DNA of 64,000 nucleotides. It comes from Heligmosomoides polygyrus polygyrus. Lineage: Eukaryota > Nematoda > Chromadorea > Rhabditida > Heligmosomidae. Both the position numbers and the translations under genes were made by a program. Each line of letters opens with the position of its first letter. The stretch's first letter is position 1. The notes under the pieces were generated by a model. The model saw only the letters and a list, made by a program, of their open reading frames with translations, did not search any database and was not told where the DNA came from. Where the stretch lies: assembly GCA_947396885.1 (NCBI GenBank), contig OX377205.1, positions 51,878,676 through 51,942,675 of the forward strand, given 5' to 3'. Positions 9,430 to 20,880 of this stretch are shown here, in pieces.

Positions 9430-9810
9430 TTCCTGCAGGTGTGTTGACCCGGCTTCTTGTGTTGGTCATGTTTGAGTGGTGGGTGGCAACCATGCTTGTG
9501 TGCTGACTCCAATCTTCACGGTCAGATTTTACAACACCTTATCAGCATGCGCCAGCCTAATCTGTGCCAGCTAAATGCGCCAGCCAACTGCGTGGCAGAT
9601 AAGGTGGGCTGAGTGGGTGTCTGGTGGGCTTTTTGTTCCGCTCATGTTTGCGCAGTGAGTGGCAAGCGTGTTTCTGTAGTGACCCATCGGATCGGGTCCT
9701 ATTTTACGACGTCTTATCCGCGCGGGTCAGAGCTACTGTGTGTCAGCTAGGTACACCCGCCTACCGGGTGGCAGATAAGTGCACCAGCCGAATGTGTGCC
9801 AGCTAGGGCG
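9430..9810 (+). repeat. Diverged tandem duplication (~205-bp unit)
   Basis: Two adjacent units share the order TGAC..., ATTTTACRACRYCTTATC, GYCAGCTARRT and GTGGCAGATAAG; TTATC blocks lie near 9540 and 9715 and GTGGCAGATAAG ends near 9602 and 9779. No coding meaning was found. Confidence 0.4.
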
Positions 9811-10089
9811 CCGTTATCTGTTGTAGCGTGGCCATGGGGTGCTACATCGCGGCTGCGACAACCACCGCCGCACTGTAATTAGCGGTGCAGCGTCGCCACT
9901 GATCACAGTCGCATATGTGGAAGCCAGTGCCGCAACTGCGATGACCATTTCTTCGGACTTTGCTTAAAGTATAGATCGCCGTAATTAGCTATGGCTTTCG
10001 TAAGTTCAGACCCTCACCCCTACGCGGTAACAGGAATATGCTCTGGGGTGCCTATTTCTTTTTAGAAATAAAAACACTTGAATTTTTTT

Positions 10090-11300
10090 GCTTGCCTTGG
10101 CCGTGGCATTTTTTAAATTTTAAAGTCGACTATACGGCGATCGAGTCCCATTTCACAGAAGTAAAAACTAGTTTAATGGATGTTCCAAAAAGCTTATGAG
10201 CTTAAATGTTAGCTTAGAGTTGCATAAAAAATTAAAGAAGTTAGAAAAGTGCAACGTTATCACAGTGTTCACGGTTTCATGGTGACTTACGTTACGTTTC
10301 ACGGCGTCTCACGGCGTATCACGGCGTATCACGGCGTTTCATGGCATTTAGGGTTAGAAAAATTAAAATAAAGGAAATTAACGTTATCACGGCGTTTCAC
10401 GGCGTTTCACGGCGTTTCACGGCGTATCACGGCGTATCACGGCGTTCACGTTTAAAGAAAATTATATTAAAGAAAAAAATTAACATTATCACGGCGTTTC
10501 ACGGCGTATCACGGCGTTTGCGCTTAGAAAAAAAATTAAATAAAAGAAATTAGCACTATCACGGCGTATCACGGCGTATCACGGCGTTCACGTTTAGCTA
10601 ATTAAATTTTAAATATTTTTAAAATTGATTTTATCACGGCTTTTACGTTTTACGACGTTTCTCGGCGTTTTGCATTTCACGGCTGCATTCCTAGAATTGT
10701 GAGTACTACATTGTTGCATCCGAAATCATAGATATTCAGATGTATTCAAACATATGAATATCTATTTATTATTATTATTATTTTTTGAAACACTGAAATG
10801 TGGAAGCTCGTCGCCAGGACTAGTAATATTGCTTATATGTGAAAGGTTCACATAATCTATATATTTAATTGCATATATATTATTAACTGAATAAATATTT
10901 TTAACTGAATAAATATATTAAATATATACAATATTTCTATGCGTGCACGCATTAGAATGAGTCAACGGACTACGTTAAAGTACTCACCCATCCGGTTGTG
11001 AGACGTTGGCCATCGGGTGTCAGCAGGAAGGGAGGGGTAATTAGTTATAAATCAGTTATTAGAAAAAAAATTGTTTTTTTTCATCAATCTCCCTTAAAGA
11101 ATGAAGAAAAAGTTTTATTTTCCAATAAACCTAGAACGTAGGAATCTCCCCGGGACCCCCATATCAGATTAAAGGATAGCGACTCCCCATCTGATGAATC
11201 CTACGGGTACATATGTTTCTTTGTCTAGTATAAGTCCTGTATGTATCTTTATTATAAGAGGGCATACAGTACAGTCATAGTATATGAAACTGAGGAGCGG
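10090..11300 (+). repeat. Interspersed repeat L, copy a
   Basis: Matches the reverse complement of ~41670-43375 in colinear blocks. Shared parts are the left end (GGCCGTGGCATTTTTTAAA and GTCGACTATACGGCGATCGAGTCC), the CACGGCG array, the TCCGGTTGTGAGAC...GGTGTCAGCAGG block near 10990-11030, the CCCCGGGAC...CATATCA block near 11150, and TGATGAATCCTA near 11190. This copy lacks the mariner and RTE insertions seen in the other copy, so it is the empty-site version. It may be leader plus LTR of an LTR retroelement. Confidence 0.6.
10277..10690 (+). repeat. 10-bp tandem array (ACGGCGTTTC / ACGGCGTATC)
   Basis: Runs of a 10-bp unit, mainly ACGGCGTTTC or ACGGCGTATC, in four clusters separated by similar AT-rich spacers (AGAAAAATTAAA.TAAA..AATTA). 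The same unit in reverse orientation (AACGCCGTGA) recurs at 43065-43180 inside copy b of repeat L. Spacers differ in sequence from CRISPR spacers and the host is eukaryotic, so this is a minisatellite. Confidence 0.85.
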
Positions 11301-12160
11301 AAAACTTGAACACCAACCACCAGCCCATAATGGTTCGGACCACACCACATCTTAAATTCTATGTAGTCTGCTGGGCTTCATCTGGTTTGCCTACCCTTCC
11401 GTCACGTTACTTTTGCACTCCATTTCGCAGAAATTAAAAAAGGATAGAGCTATATCATCTTTATTTCGCGTTGAGTACTAAACGATCTCTAGCTTCAGTT
11501 GATTACGTTTTACAGTTCACCAGCAAGGCTTTTTTGCCAGAATAGTTGAGCAGACAGGAAGCAGCCGGACCATGTTTGAGGTGTTTTAGTTGGTGGTCAG
11601 TAACTCCTGAGGTTGGTCGTGTACTGACGGGCGGCTGGCAGTACTCGAGTTCCCAGCCAGCAGCTGTGAAATATACAGTTTCTGCACTGGTGCACGTCAA
11701 ATTTTTCGATTGTCGATTTCTTCTCGATCTGAAACCATCCTGATATATCTATGGTTGCTCGTAGACATTTCCAGAAGGTTGACAGGTACACTCGCCTGGT
11801 CCGCTAGTTTCGAAAAGCACGTCGAATCTTTTACAGTGACCGTTGCTGCCATATTCTTGCCGGAATGGATACCGAATCCGCTGAAAGAACTGCACTGTTG
11901 TGGAATTAAGACAGCTATAAAAGTTTGTTGCACAAAAATCTAGTGGCTAAATGTGTAGAACATACGACGACCGCCGTAGCAACTGAAGTTTAGACCACCA
12001 CTACCACCCGTTCACATTTCTCACATTTCTGTTTTTTTTTTGAACTGACGAATGGGATTGCCAAGCGAGCATGGGTCTGCACGAGTCATTTTTAGAGTCG
12101 CTAGCAATGTGAATCGAGGGCTCTGCTGCGTTTCGCATTGCAAGTTATTGGGATGGTTCA
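11301..12160. other. Stretch without a recognised gene
   Basis: Short overlapping open frames on both strands (11503-11943) with no recognisable domain and no splice-like structure I can support. The segment 11560-11700 is G+C-richer than its surroundings. Nothing else was recognised. Confidence 0.4.
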
Positions 12161-12164
12161 GGAG

Positions 12165-12860
12165 GACAATTTTCTTCTTCTTATCCAGCGTTTGATCTGT
12201 CGCCGTTCGATTTTCTGCTGCCATGAAGCCTCCACTCCAGATCTCGTGACTAGATGATGCACCACTTGCTTTGAAGTCCACGTGTACCGTATCAGCCAGT
12301 GCTGCTTCGAGGGCCTCCTAGGCTGATTTTCAGGTAAATTGAAGTTAGGGGAACGTGGCCGCACCACCGCTGGTGAGCCTCGCGCACTTGTCGGCTATCG
12401 GCGCGGCACCGAGCTTCTGCTGTATGGCATCGTTTCCGCTGGCATTCAGACGTGTGACTCCAGCATTTTCGTCTCCATGACGCTGAGACGGCTTTCCGTT
12501 TGCTTCCTCGTCGTTCAGCACTCACAACCGTACAACGCTACCGGCGGACGGTTCTGAGTGCTGCACGTGTCTGAGTCCAATAGAGCTTTCATTTTAAGGG
12601 CTCGCGCATCTTCTTGTCGCATAGCACTCCAGCCAACGAGCGCCACTTGGACGAAGCTGCAGTCGCGCATGAGTTCACTTCAACCATCAGATTCCCATTA
12701 GATGCCATTGCTGATCCCAAACCGATGTGCGTAATAAAGGCTTAGTGTCATTAGTTTTAATGGAGCTGGACTAGTTGACGTCCGTGGTTAAGTACTCGGT
12801 CTTCTTGACGTTCAGTTTGAGCACGAACATCCCGAGAGCCACAACGTCTCGATGTCAGCA
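12165..12860 (-). pseudogene. Old RTE-type retrotransposon 3' fragment (family A)
   Basis: Minus-strand pieces match the C-terminal region of the intact family-A copy at 16954-20079: VLKLNVKKTEYLTTDV, then the KWRSLAGVLCDKK region, then a version of GRPKQRWLDTLH.DLK, ending in a (GAA)n-like tail at ~12168-12180. The frame is broken many times, so this is the oldest family-A copy in the window. Only the 3' third is present. Confidence 0.7.
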
Positions 12861-15800
12861 GGTTGTGCTTGCCTTATTGATCCGGAAACCGTGTAGGAAA
12901 TTTTGTCAGCTGACGAAAACTCACGTCTGCCCTTCTTCCTTTCCAACTACTATTCCCGTTCCTCTTACCTTTGCAAAGCCATTGTAGAAAGCTGCAAGGA
13001 AACAGTTAATTGCGCAGTGTTCGCCCCATGAGAATGCCTACGGTGTCGAGTACGCTGATGTGCGAATTAATGAGAAGTGCCACCATGCATGGCAAAAATG
13101 AAGCTGCAAAGGTACTCTCGCCAACTTATCTTCCTGGTCTCTGTCTTCTACCATTTCAAAAAGGTGGGGAAAAAGACGACTGCCAAATGGCTGTATCTTT
13201 CGGTGCGAGGAAATAATTTGCAAAATTTCAAGAATTATATGTGATCACCCCCCACTAGGAAGCAGAGCTCAGAAACTCGCAGAGAACTTAGTCGAGAGCT
13301 TCTGCATCTAACTTATCAGCTTCCACTACGATTGTCTTAAAACTGATGTATCCTGAGTTCTGCTGAGCACGTACCCTACGCAGTTGCGTTCAGGGATATT
13401 GGTGTAGAAGTCCCAATATCCGCTTCCAGTCGCTCGGCGGCGGTATAGGTTAAACCACGAGTGGTCGTTTCGTATCGTCTGCACCCCGATGCGGTACCTA
13501 GAAGACGCAGATCTGAACCGTTTCAAAGAAGCTACAGCACAAGTGACAGATACGTTTTTGCCACGCTGCAAAGTGAAATAACAGGAAGAGCTGAAGCGAA
13601 AGCAAAAACATTGCTTTGTCTTATAGGGACTATGTCTACGACATGACAGGGCGCGTCGCAGCGCAGTAAGAGGAGACGCGGCTGTCACGTGCATCCCGGA
13701 TCGAGGTTTTTGGCTTGGGTCCCGATCACGCCAAACAAAGCTTCGTTTTCCTCGAGATTGAACACTTGCTATGACACGTGTCTCGGCAAGATGAACGCAC
13801 TTCCTCCATGATATCCGACAGAAGTATGTATAATGTGTGGCGCATGCCAAACGGGGATTGATCAACGTCGTCCTTCACCCTTTTATCCCTTATCCTGCAA
13901 TAGCATTTTGCAGACACTATCTGAAATGTATCATCATTACGGATGATCTTTCTTCCACGGGCCTTTAAACGACTCCACTTCACGTAGTCAATGGTCGCAA
14001 GGGCCTCCACAGTTGCCTCACCGCTTGATTTAGGAAGATCATTCCTTATCTAAGAACAGGCAAAGCTTTTTATCTAAAGCATGGTGTTAATTTATCGGAC
14101 TAGGCTCATGTGAGCTGAATGCTTAGAGGTTCTTTTCAAATGCATGAAACTGAGCCGAGGAGCAGTTCTATTGAAAAGGTGCTTCGTTAATGATGAAATA
14201 GACACTTGCTTAGAGAGTGGTAGGGACTAGTAAGGTGCATTTCTGATCAGAGTTAGCACTGAAGTTCTCCCACTCTTCACTACTACGGATAAATGTGCCC
14301 TTATCATGAAGATGTACTCTAAATCCATCACACGTGGAGGGAAGTTAGCCACTCTGATTGTCTTGGGTTCAGAAGAGGTTGACGTATTGCGGCGAAGAAA
14401 AACTCGATCACTATGGTGTCTGGGTCCAGCATTCACTGCGAAGATCTCAGCAGAGATCGCGACCATGGACACCAGGCAGCCGAAACATCATTTGTATTCA
14501 ACTGCCAATGGGATTGTAGATCGGCGGAGAAGATATGACACTTCCTTGATAATATTGTGCAGGTAGTAAGCATACAGCTATGCTCCTACGAACTTTTCGA
14601 ATATTCGAGAGGTTTCGAACGATCACAATCTTCGGACATTCGAGTTCGGAAAGCGCGATTTTGCTCGATACTCAAATTCGAATTCATTTGAGAAAGGCGA
14701 TTTTGGGAACACTCAAATGTGATTGTTCGAACTTCAGTGTAATGGAACATCAGATTCCAGAACGAACGCAAGTTTGTTACAAGGTTTTAGGGGCTAATGT
14801 TCGTTCTGGATAGCATTCTTTAAAAGCGGAAACAATCAAATATATTATGGATAATAACACGAAATGTCGCCACCTTAGGTAGTTCGGTCCGACTTTTCTT
14901 TAGAGCGGGATCGATCCATAAAGTCCGAACGTTATACACAGTCATCATTTCTTCTGGCGTACCATGGGACTCCAGGAGCCAGATTCCCTCAAAGTTTTTA
15001 TGCGAACAGGGTTTACCCACGTGCCAGGTGCATCGCTTCTCCAGATGCTTCTTCGCGATGAGAGCGGCTCATCATGAGATAGAGCATCGGCTTCCGCTTC
15101 ACACAAGGGCGCATCTTTCTTCTGATACGCAGAGGCTTTCTTGTTCAGCGTTTGCAATCCTCAAGAGATCAGGAAGATCACAAGGTGCTAGCCGGTTTCC
15201 TACCAGCCGAGCAGATCTCACAGGTAGGGCTCCTGCGCTGGGTTCTCGTCAGGCATTTGTAGAAGCGGTGGTGAACTAACGTTGCGTCGTGAGATTTGTG
15301 GGGGGGGGGTGGGGGACTCAACCAAATGTCGCCTCGGACATCTCTAAATGACACTGCTTACTTTATGGAAAACCACCGTAGCGGAGGTCTTCGAAACCGA
15401 AAGATGGTGCTTTTCTGAACACTTCCTTCACGGTACCTATGAAGGGAATGAGCTGGACAACCAAAGAGCTTGCCTTTCGTACGTTCAGAATTTCTGTTAT
15501 GAGTGAAGGCAATAACCGAAAGACTCCAATCTATGAGACGTCCTTGCCTGAAGAAGCATGGAAAGGCCAACATAGGATATGCGACCATAAGACGGAAGAG
15601 ATCGGAAAGAAGGTGGGGGGATTCTGGAGTGCGAAGTTCAAGCCTTCACAAATATAGCGCTTGATACGTTCTGCGTCGACTCCCAATATGCACCGGAGGG
15701 GTGCATTCCATTCCATTTGATAATTTTCCTTTCCACATGTGCTATGGTAGTTTGTTGCTCACATAGCTTTTTTAATGCTTTCGGTTTATGTACATTCATG

Positions 15801-16439
15801 TTTCATCCTCTTGTTTGTAGGGTTTTGGGAGTGAGGGACTAAAGCCCAAGGCATACGCCCGTGGACAGGCAGGATCGTACCAGGACCCTACACCTGGCCA
15901 CTCGTTGCAGAGCGTAACACCCTCGTTGCGCGGACAGCCTGCCGCGAGAGTGTCCGCGGGAATAGAAATACCTCAGGTCTCCTCAGGTGATACTGCAGCG
16001 GCAGCCTTCGCTTCGACCTACCGTTTGAGTAGTCTCTTGGTCAGTAGGGCTTCTGTCTTTCAGAGAAAAGAACCGCCTTTTAAATCACGCTCGTAAGGAC
16101 TTGCTTGCCCTCTTAAATACATCTGATCTGTGTCGGCTTCTGAAGCTTGATGCTGATTCGCTTATCGATTATGGCATCATTGGTAGGCACAGCGAAACCG
16201 AAAATGTCAATATCAGGAGTTTTTAGTTCTGTAAGCACCGACGTTCGCTTAGCTGCACATTTCAACGGGAAGCTTTGTGAAGGAGCGCCTTCTATTTATG
16301 CTCCCTTAAATCCCGAAATAGGTTATGTGACATAGATATTGCGACTTTCTCGCGATCATAGGACAATTCGTGGTATATTGTACAAGAATTTGGTTTTGAG
16401 CTATCTCCAACTTCTCTCTTCTTCAAACCCCGGCATTTT
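12861..16439. other. Long stretch with no supportable gene
   Basis: Contains moderately long minus-strand frames (13326-13865 and 13726-14010; the latter has a KWSRLKARGRKIIRND segment) but no domain I recognise and no clear splice structure. Two regions look inverted or self-similar: 14590-14770 repeats CGAA/TTCG-rich words, and a G-run lies at 15300-15314. A relic of unrecognised elements is as likely as a host gene. Confidence 0.4.
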
Positions 16440-16680
16440 AAGTTATTAGTCAGTCAATTTTTTTGTGCCAACACGCGGTTTTTAGGTGGATCTTTATTTG
16501 GCAGGGCCTGACGTTTCGACTTCTCGTCGTCTTCAGAGGCCTGATCGTGGTGCATTAGTTTTATTTGGGCTCTACTCCATTAAGCGCCCTAACTACCTTG
16601 GCGTTTCGGATCTACTCCACGAGCACAAAAGGAGGAGCCAAGTGGGAGAAACGAACTCATCAATTGTATCACGACCGTGA
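16440..16680 (-). repeat. Penelope-like element terminal region, minus orientation
   Basis: Reverse complement matches 20580-20790 over nearly its whole length (CCACTTGG/CAACTTGG...CTCCTTTTGT.CTCGTGGAGTAG, then GGCGCTTRATGGAGTAGAG, then the CTGAAGA...GAAA motif and AAATAAAGATCCACCTAAAAAC). It therefore belongs to the same PLE family as the coding pieces at 20880-29990. Opposite-facing termini are common in PLEs. Confidence 0.65.
16502..16545 (-). ncRNA. Hammerhead-ribozyme-like motif of a PLE terminus
   Basis: On the minus strand CTGAAGA (16530-16536) is followed by a CGAC-GAGAA-GTCG hairpin and then GAAACGTC (16510-16517). Flanking CAGGCCT and AGGCCCTG can pair as helix I. This matches the hammerhead order CUGANGA, helix II, GAAA, minimal helix III, GUC cleavage triplet. 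Known: PLE termini encode minimal hammerheads. Helix II is imperfectly placed against the core, so activity is uncertain. Confidence 0.4.
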
Positions 16681-16938
16681 GTCAAATTAGACGTGAATTT
16701 CTATCTGCAATGATACATTATTTGTAAAGGCATTTCGTTACCATTAGTAATATCTCTTTCTCACAATGTTTGTTTCAAGATTGCGGAAAACCTCGCTGTG
16801 GTGATGAAATGCTCTGATACGCTCGCATATAAGCCCAGTGACGGCTCGAGGTGGACATCCGACATTGGTGCAGCAGTGGTGACGAGGATTTGATGCAATT
16901 CATGTTCTATTCTCTTGAAATCGCTTTTTCCATTTAAT

Positions 16939-16953
16939 AGTTTGTGATCTATT
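16939..16953 (+). repeat. Left target-site duplication of RTE copy A1
   Basis: AGTTTGTGATCTATT, identical over 15 bp to 20080-20094, brackets the RTE insertion. Confidence 0.9.
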
Positions 16954-19900
16954 GGTGGCGATGTCCGTTCCTCCACGTGGTGCCACTGGAAACTGTTCGC
17001 TCTGCGAGCTAAGCCGATCACGGACATTCGATTGCAGGCGACAGGCCCTTGTGACAGGCCGGCCTACGAAGACCCATGTCACATCACATGGTGTATGACT
17101 GTTCAGGTTTATCGAGATAGTGCTACGGCGTCCGCGGGAGCTGACGTGCACTCGCAAAGCCCGGCGAGTGTGGAAAGTATGCGAGGGTCCCTGATGCGAG
17201 GACGGCATCGGGGGGCAACTGAGCTAGTCCGAAAGTCCCGTAACGTAAGCAGGACCCGCGTGGCTACGCTGAATGTGGGTACGTTGACGGGCCGCTCGTG
17301 CGAGTTGGTTGAAGCACTGGAGCGTAGAAGAGTTGATTTCTGTGCGGTGCAGGAGACGAGGTGGTCCTGCCGCAAGTCAAAGGATATAGGACGATGCTTC
17401 AAGGCCGTTCTATGTGGAAGTCCCAGGACCACCAGTGGTGTCGGAATAATCGTCTCCGAACGATTTCGTGACTCGATTGTAAGCGTCGAGCGATTTGACG
17501 ATCGATTGATGAAGATCGTTGTTGCCGCGAAGGAGCGACTCTATCACTTCTTCTCTGCGTATGCTCCGCGGACTGGCTGCTCGGATCAAGCCAAGGATGA
17601 GTTTTGGAGCCTGCTTGATGAGAAGATAGCAGATGTACCGTCGAAAGATGCCATCGCAGTCGCTGGTGACCTTAATGGGCACGTATGCTACGAAAGACAG
17701 GTATAGCTGTCGTGTTGGGTTCGGATACGGGTCGCGTAACGCAGATGGTGAGTGTATCCTTGAATATGCGGAATCGCACAACCTCACCATAGTGAACACC
17801 GTATTTCGCAAACGCGATTCCCGCCTCATCTCGTTCTATAGTGGGAACACCAGGACTCAGATAGACTTTGTCCTTGTGAAGGATCGAGACCGAAATCTTG
17901 TCACAGACGCGAAGGTCGTGCCGTATGAGACGGTCGCCCCACAGCATCGACCGCTCTGTACTTTAAAGATCGCCCCTCCGAGGCTGAAGCAGGTCGAGCG
18001 ATGCGGTGCACCAAGAATCAAGTGGTGGCGAATGAAAGAGAAGGAAGCAGCTGTGATTTCTCGCGTGCGGTTACCGACAGTGACAACTGTTGACGAAACT
18101 TGGGAGAAGGCCACCGACGCGATTCGTCACGCTGCACGGTCAGAGCTCGGCATCACGAAGCCTGGACGACGGAAGGTCGACAAGCAGGTCTGGCTGTGGA
18201 CAGATGACGTGAAAGCCAAAGTTCGAGAGAAGAAGACGCTATATCATGTGTTTCTCGGCGAAAAGACAGCCGATAACTGGCGGAAGTACCAAGAAGCGAG
18301 GAAAGCTGCAGAGAAGGCCGTAGCTATTACAAAAGCCACTCATTATGGAGATGTCAACGGGAAGCTCGAGTCGCGCAATGGTGATCGGTATCTGTACCGA
18401 CTCGCAAAGAATCGCCATCGCCAGACCGAGGACATCGAGAAGTTCTTCGGCATCAATGATGAGAACGGCCATCTTCTTATGGACCGCAAGAAGGCATTGA
18501 AGCGATGGCGCGATTACTTTGAGGAAATCTCTACAGTAGAATTTCCTCATCCAGCCATCCCCTTAACGGCTCCAACCCACGGCCCCGTTCAGAAGATCAC
18601 CGTGGAAGAGATTGAAGCGGCTTTGAAGAAAATGAGGCCAGGCAAAGCGACTGGGCCCGACGACGTGGCAGCAGAACTGTGGAAGTCGAAGTTTTGGTAC
18701 CCTGCTGAGTGGTTGGCGAAGTTCTTTAATCAGGTTGTGGCGGAGAAAAAAGTGCCTGAGTGTTGGCGCCAAAGTACGACGATTCCGATTTGGAAGAAGA
18801 AGGGCAGTCCTGCAGACTGCTCCAATTACCGTCCGATTCGCTTGCTTTCGCACAGCATGAAGATCTTTGAGCGAATTATCGACGGACGAATTCGTGACAT
18901 CGTCCAGCTGTCCAGCAATCCCTGCGGCTTCGTGGCTGGCTGTGGCACCATTGATGCCATTCATGCCGCCCGCCTCCTGATAGAGAAGCATCGCGAGAAA
19001 CAGAAGTCGGTGCATATCGCCTTCCTCGACTTAGAGAAGGCCTTTGACCGCGTACCGCGTGAAGTGATATGGTACGCCTTGCGACATCATGGAGTTCCTG
19101 AAGAGCTCATAGAGTGGGTGCGAATTCTCTACTCTTGTCCAAAGAGTCGAGTTCAAGCTGCAGCTGGAACCTCGATGGAGTTTCCCATCTCTGTCGGGGT
19201 ACACCAGGGTTCTGCGCTTTCCCCACTCCTCTTTGTTGTCGTCATGGATGCCATCACTCGAGATCTTCAGAACCCCGTCCCTTGGACGTTGCTTTATGCT
19301 GATGACGTAATGCTCGCTAGCGAAGATAAAGATGAACTCGAGCGAGAGGTGCAAGCTTGGTGTGATCGCTTGGAGCGGTTTGGACTCAAATTGAACGTGA
19401 AGAAGACCGAATATCTAACGACGGACGTTACTGAGTCCAGCTCCATCAAGGTTAACGGCATCGAGCTCCCACGCACTTCGGTCTTTAAGTACCTGGGATC
19501 AGCAGTCACGTCTGACGGCAAACTGATGATTGAAATGAATTAACGCGTGAGTGGAGCTTGGTCCAAGTGGCGCTCGTTGACTGGGGTGCTCTGCGATAGG
19601 AAGATACCGGAGCGCTTGAAGTCGAAGATATACAGAGCAGTCGTCCGGCCAGTAGCGATGTACGGCGCTGAGTGTTGGCCTGCGACCAGGGAAGTTGAAA
19701 CGCGCCTCAGCGTCATGGAGACGAAGATGCTGCACTGGACGGCTGGAGTCACGCGCATGGACCGCATTCGAAACGATGCTATTCGGCAGAAGTTCGGTGT
19801 CGCGCCGATAGCCGACAAGATGCGCGAAGCTCGCTTGCGATGGTACGGCCACGTTCTGCGTGGAAAGGAAGACAGCGTCCGCAAGATAGGCCTTAACTTC

Positions 19901-20079
19901 GAGGTAATTGGAAAGCGGCCTAGAGGGCGCCCGAAGCAGCGCTGGGCTGATACGTTACATGCGGACTTGAAGATTACTGGTGTTTACCCTGATCTAGCGC
20001 TGGATCGGGAAAGGTGGCGTCATAACACCAGAATAGCGGACCCCGCTACGATGCGGGACAAACGCTGAAGAAGAAGAAG
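16954..20079 (+). mobile_element. Complete RTE-type non-LTR retrotransposon, copy A1
   Basis: 3,126 bp bounded by perfect 15-bp target-site duplications (16939-16953 and 20080-20094). It has a short 5' leader, an APE endonuclease, a reverse transcriptase, and ends in a GAAGAAGAAGAA simple-repeat tail, all typical of RTE-clade elements of about 3 kb. It lies in DNA that includes opposite-facing PLE fragments (16440-16680 and 20260-20430). A perfect target duplication implies a recent insertion. Confidence 0.9.
17032..20068 (+). pseudogene. RTE endonuclease-reverse transcriptase, two lesions
   Basis: N-terminal APE-type endonuclease shows LNVGTL, QETRW, SAYAPRTG, AGDLNGH and the final H (APQHRPLC). 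RT shows DLEKAFDRVPRE, VGVHQGSALSPLLF and catalytic YADD at 19295-19306. The C-terminus has GKRPRGRPKQRW. Compared with copy A2, two bases are missing between 17685 and 17686, shifting the frame inside the endonuclease, and the serine codon TCA is TAA at 19541-19543. The coding region is otherwise open, in three frames-worth of blocks: 17032-17706, 17633-19543 and 19547-20068. Apart from these two lesions the protein looks intact, so inactivation is recent or the copy was mobilised in trans. Confidence 0.9.
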
Positions 20080-20094
20080 AGTTTGTGATCTATT
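20080..20094 (+). repeat. Right target-site duplication of RTE copy A1
   Basis: AGTTTGTGATCTATT, directly after the GAA tail, identical to 16939-16953. Confidence 0.9.
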
Positions 20095-20259
20095 CTAGGT
20101 CACTAGAATCATTAGGTTCTAAGTTATTTCCTACGTAACTCTCTTCTTATCGCGGCCGATTGTTATTATTTTATAAAGATTTTTTATTGTTTAATTACCC
20201 AAGTTTGAGATTGTCCTGCAATAAAATTGTGTGATCTACCGCGCGGCGGCAAAAGTACG

Positions 20260-20430
20260 AGTGCTCGAATTCGCAAATTGGATCCAGCGCAAGGGCTGAT
20301 GTTCGCCCACGTCAGTTAGCCAGTATGGACGAATGGGGCATACTGCACAACACTGTCCTTCTACAGTTCACAATGGGACACGAACGGCAGAAAGTCACTC
20401 GTGACAAATAGACACTCATTTCGGTTGTTC
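20260..20430 (-). pseudogene. PLE 3' end fragment (end of endonuclease ORF and 3' UTR)
   Basis: Reverse complement matches 29815-29940: GAGTGACTTTCTGCCGTTCGTGT, GCAGTATG.CCCATTCGT.C, then CTACTGGCTAACTGACGT and GAACATCAGC. It is the 3' end of the same PLE family, facing left, and forms an inverted repeat with the right-facing copy that begins near 20500 (TACTGGCTAACTGACGTGGG). Confidence 0.7.
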
Positions 20431-20499
20431 ATTACTCGATTTCTTGTGAAAGTCCAGAGTGCTTCTAACGCTTTCCTCGCCGAAATATCTCCTACAATT

Positions 20500-20880
20500 A
20501 CCAAATGGCCCTACTTCTACTCCTCGTCCCTACTGGCTAACTGACGTGGGCGAACATCAGCCCTTGCGGTGGATCCAATTGGTGAGTTCGTTTATCCAAC
20601 TTGGCCCCTCCTTTTGTACTCGTGGAGTAGGTCAGAAATGCTAGGGTAGTTAAGGCGCTTGATGGAGTAGAGCGCAAATAAAACTAATGCACCACGTTCA
20701 GGCTCTGAAGACAGCGAGAAGTCGAAATGTCAGGCTCTGCTAAATAAAGATCCACCTAAAAACCTCGTGTTGGCACAAAAAACTTGACTGACTAACAACC
20801 TACAAAGCCGAGGTTTGAAGACGAAGGAAGTTGGAGATTACTGGACAACGTGCCTCCGCATCTCTTAGTTGATTTGAGAC
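20500..20880 (+). repeat. PLE terminal region, plus orientation
   Basis: Begins with the PLE 3' UTR sequence (CTACTGGCTAACTGACGTGGGCG) and continues through the terminal motif shared with 16440-16680. It sits directly upstream of PLE coding sequence, which fits the partial tandem (pseudo-LTR) arrangement known for PLEs, where 3' sequence precedes the ORF. Confidence 0.6.
20698..20740 (+). ncRNA. Degenerate hammerhead-like motif
   Basis: CTGAAGA (20705-20711), a short GAC...GTC stem, then GAAATGTC (20724-20731), colinear with the better motif at 16502-16545. The change CGTC to TGTC and the weaker helix I suggest decay. Confidence 0.3.

Noticed and set aside
10277..10690. CRISPR-like array
   Set aside because: The 10-bp unit has almost no spacer and the surrounding genome is eukaryotic; it is a minisatellite.
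13326..14010. Host gene on the minus strand
   Set aside because: Two moderately long frames without domain, start or splice evidence; described only as an unrecognised stretch.
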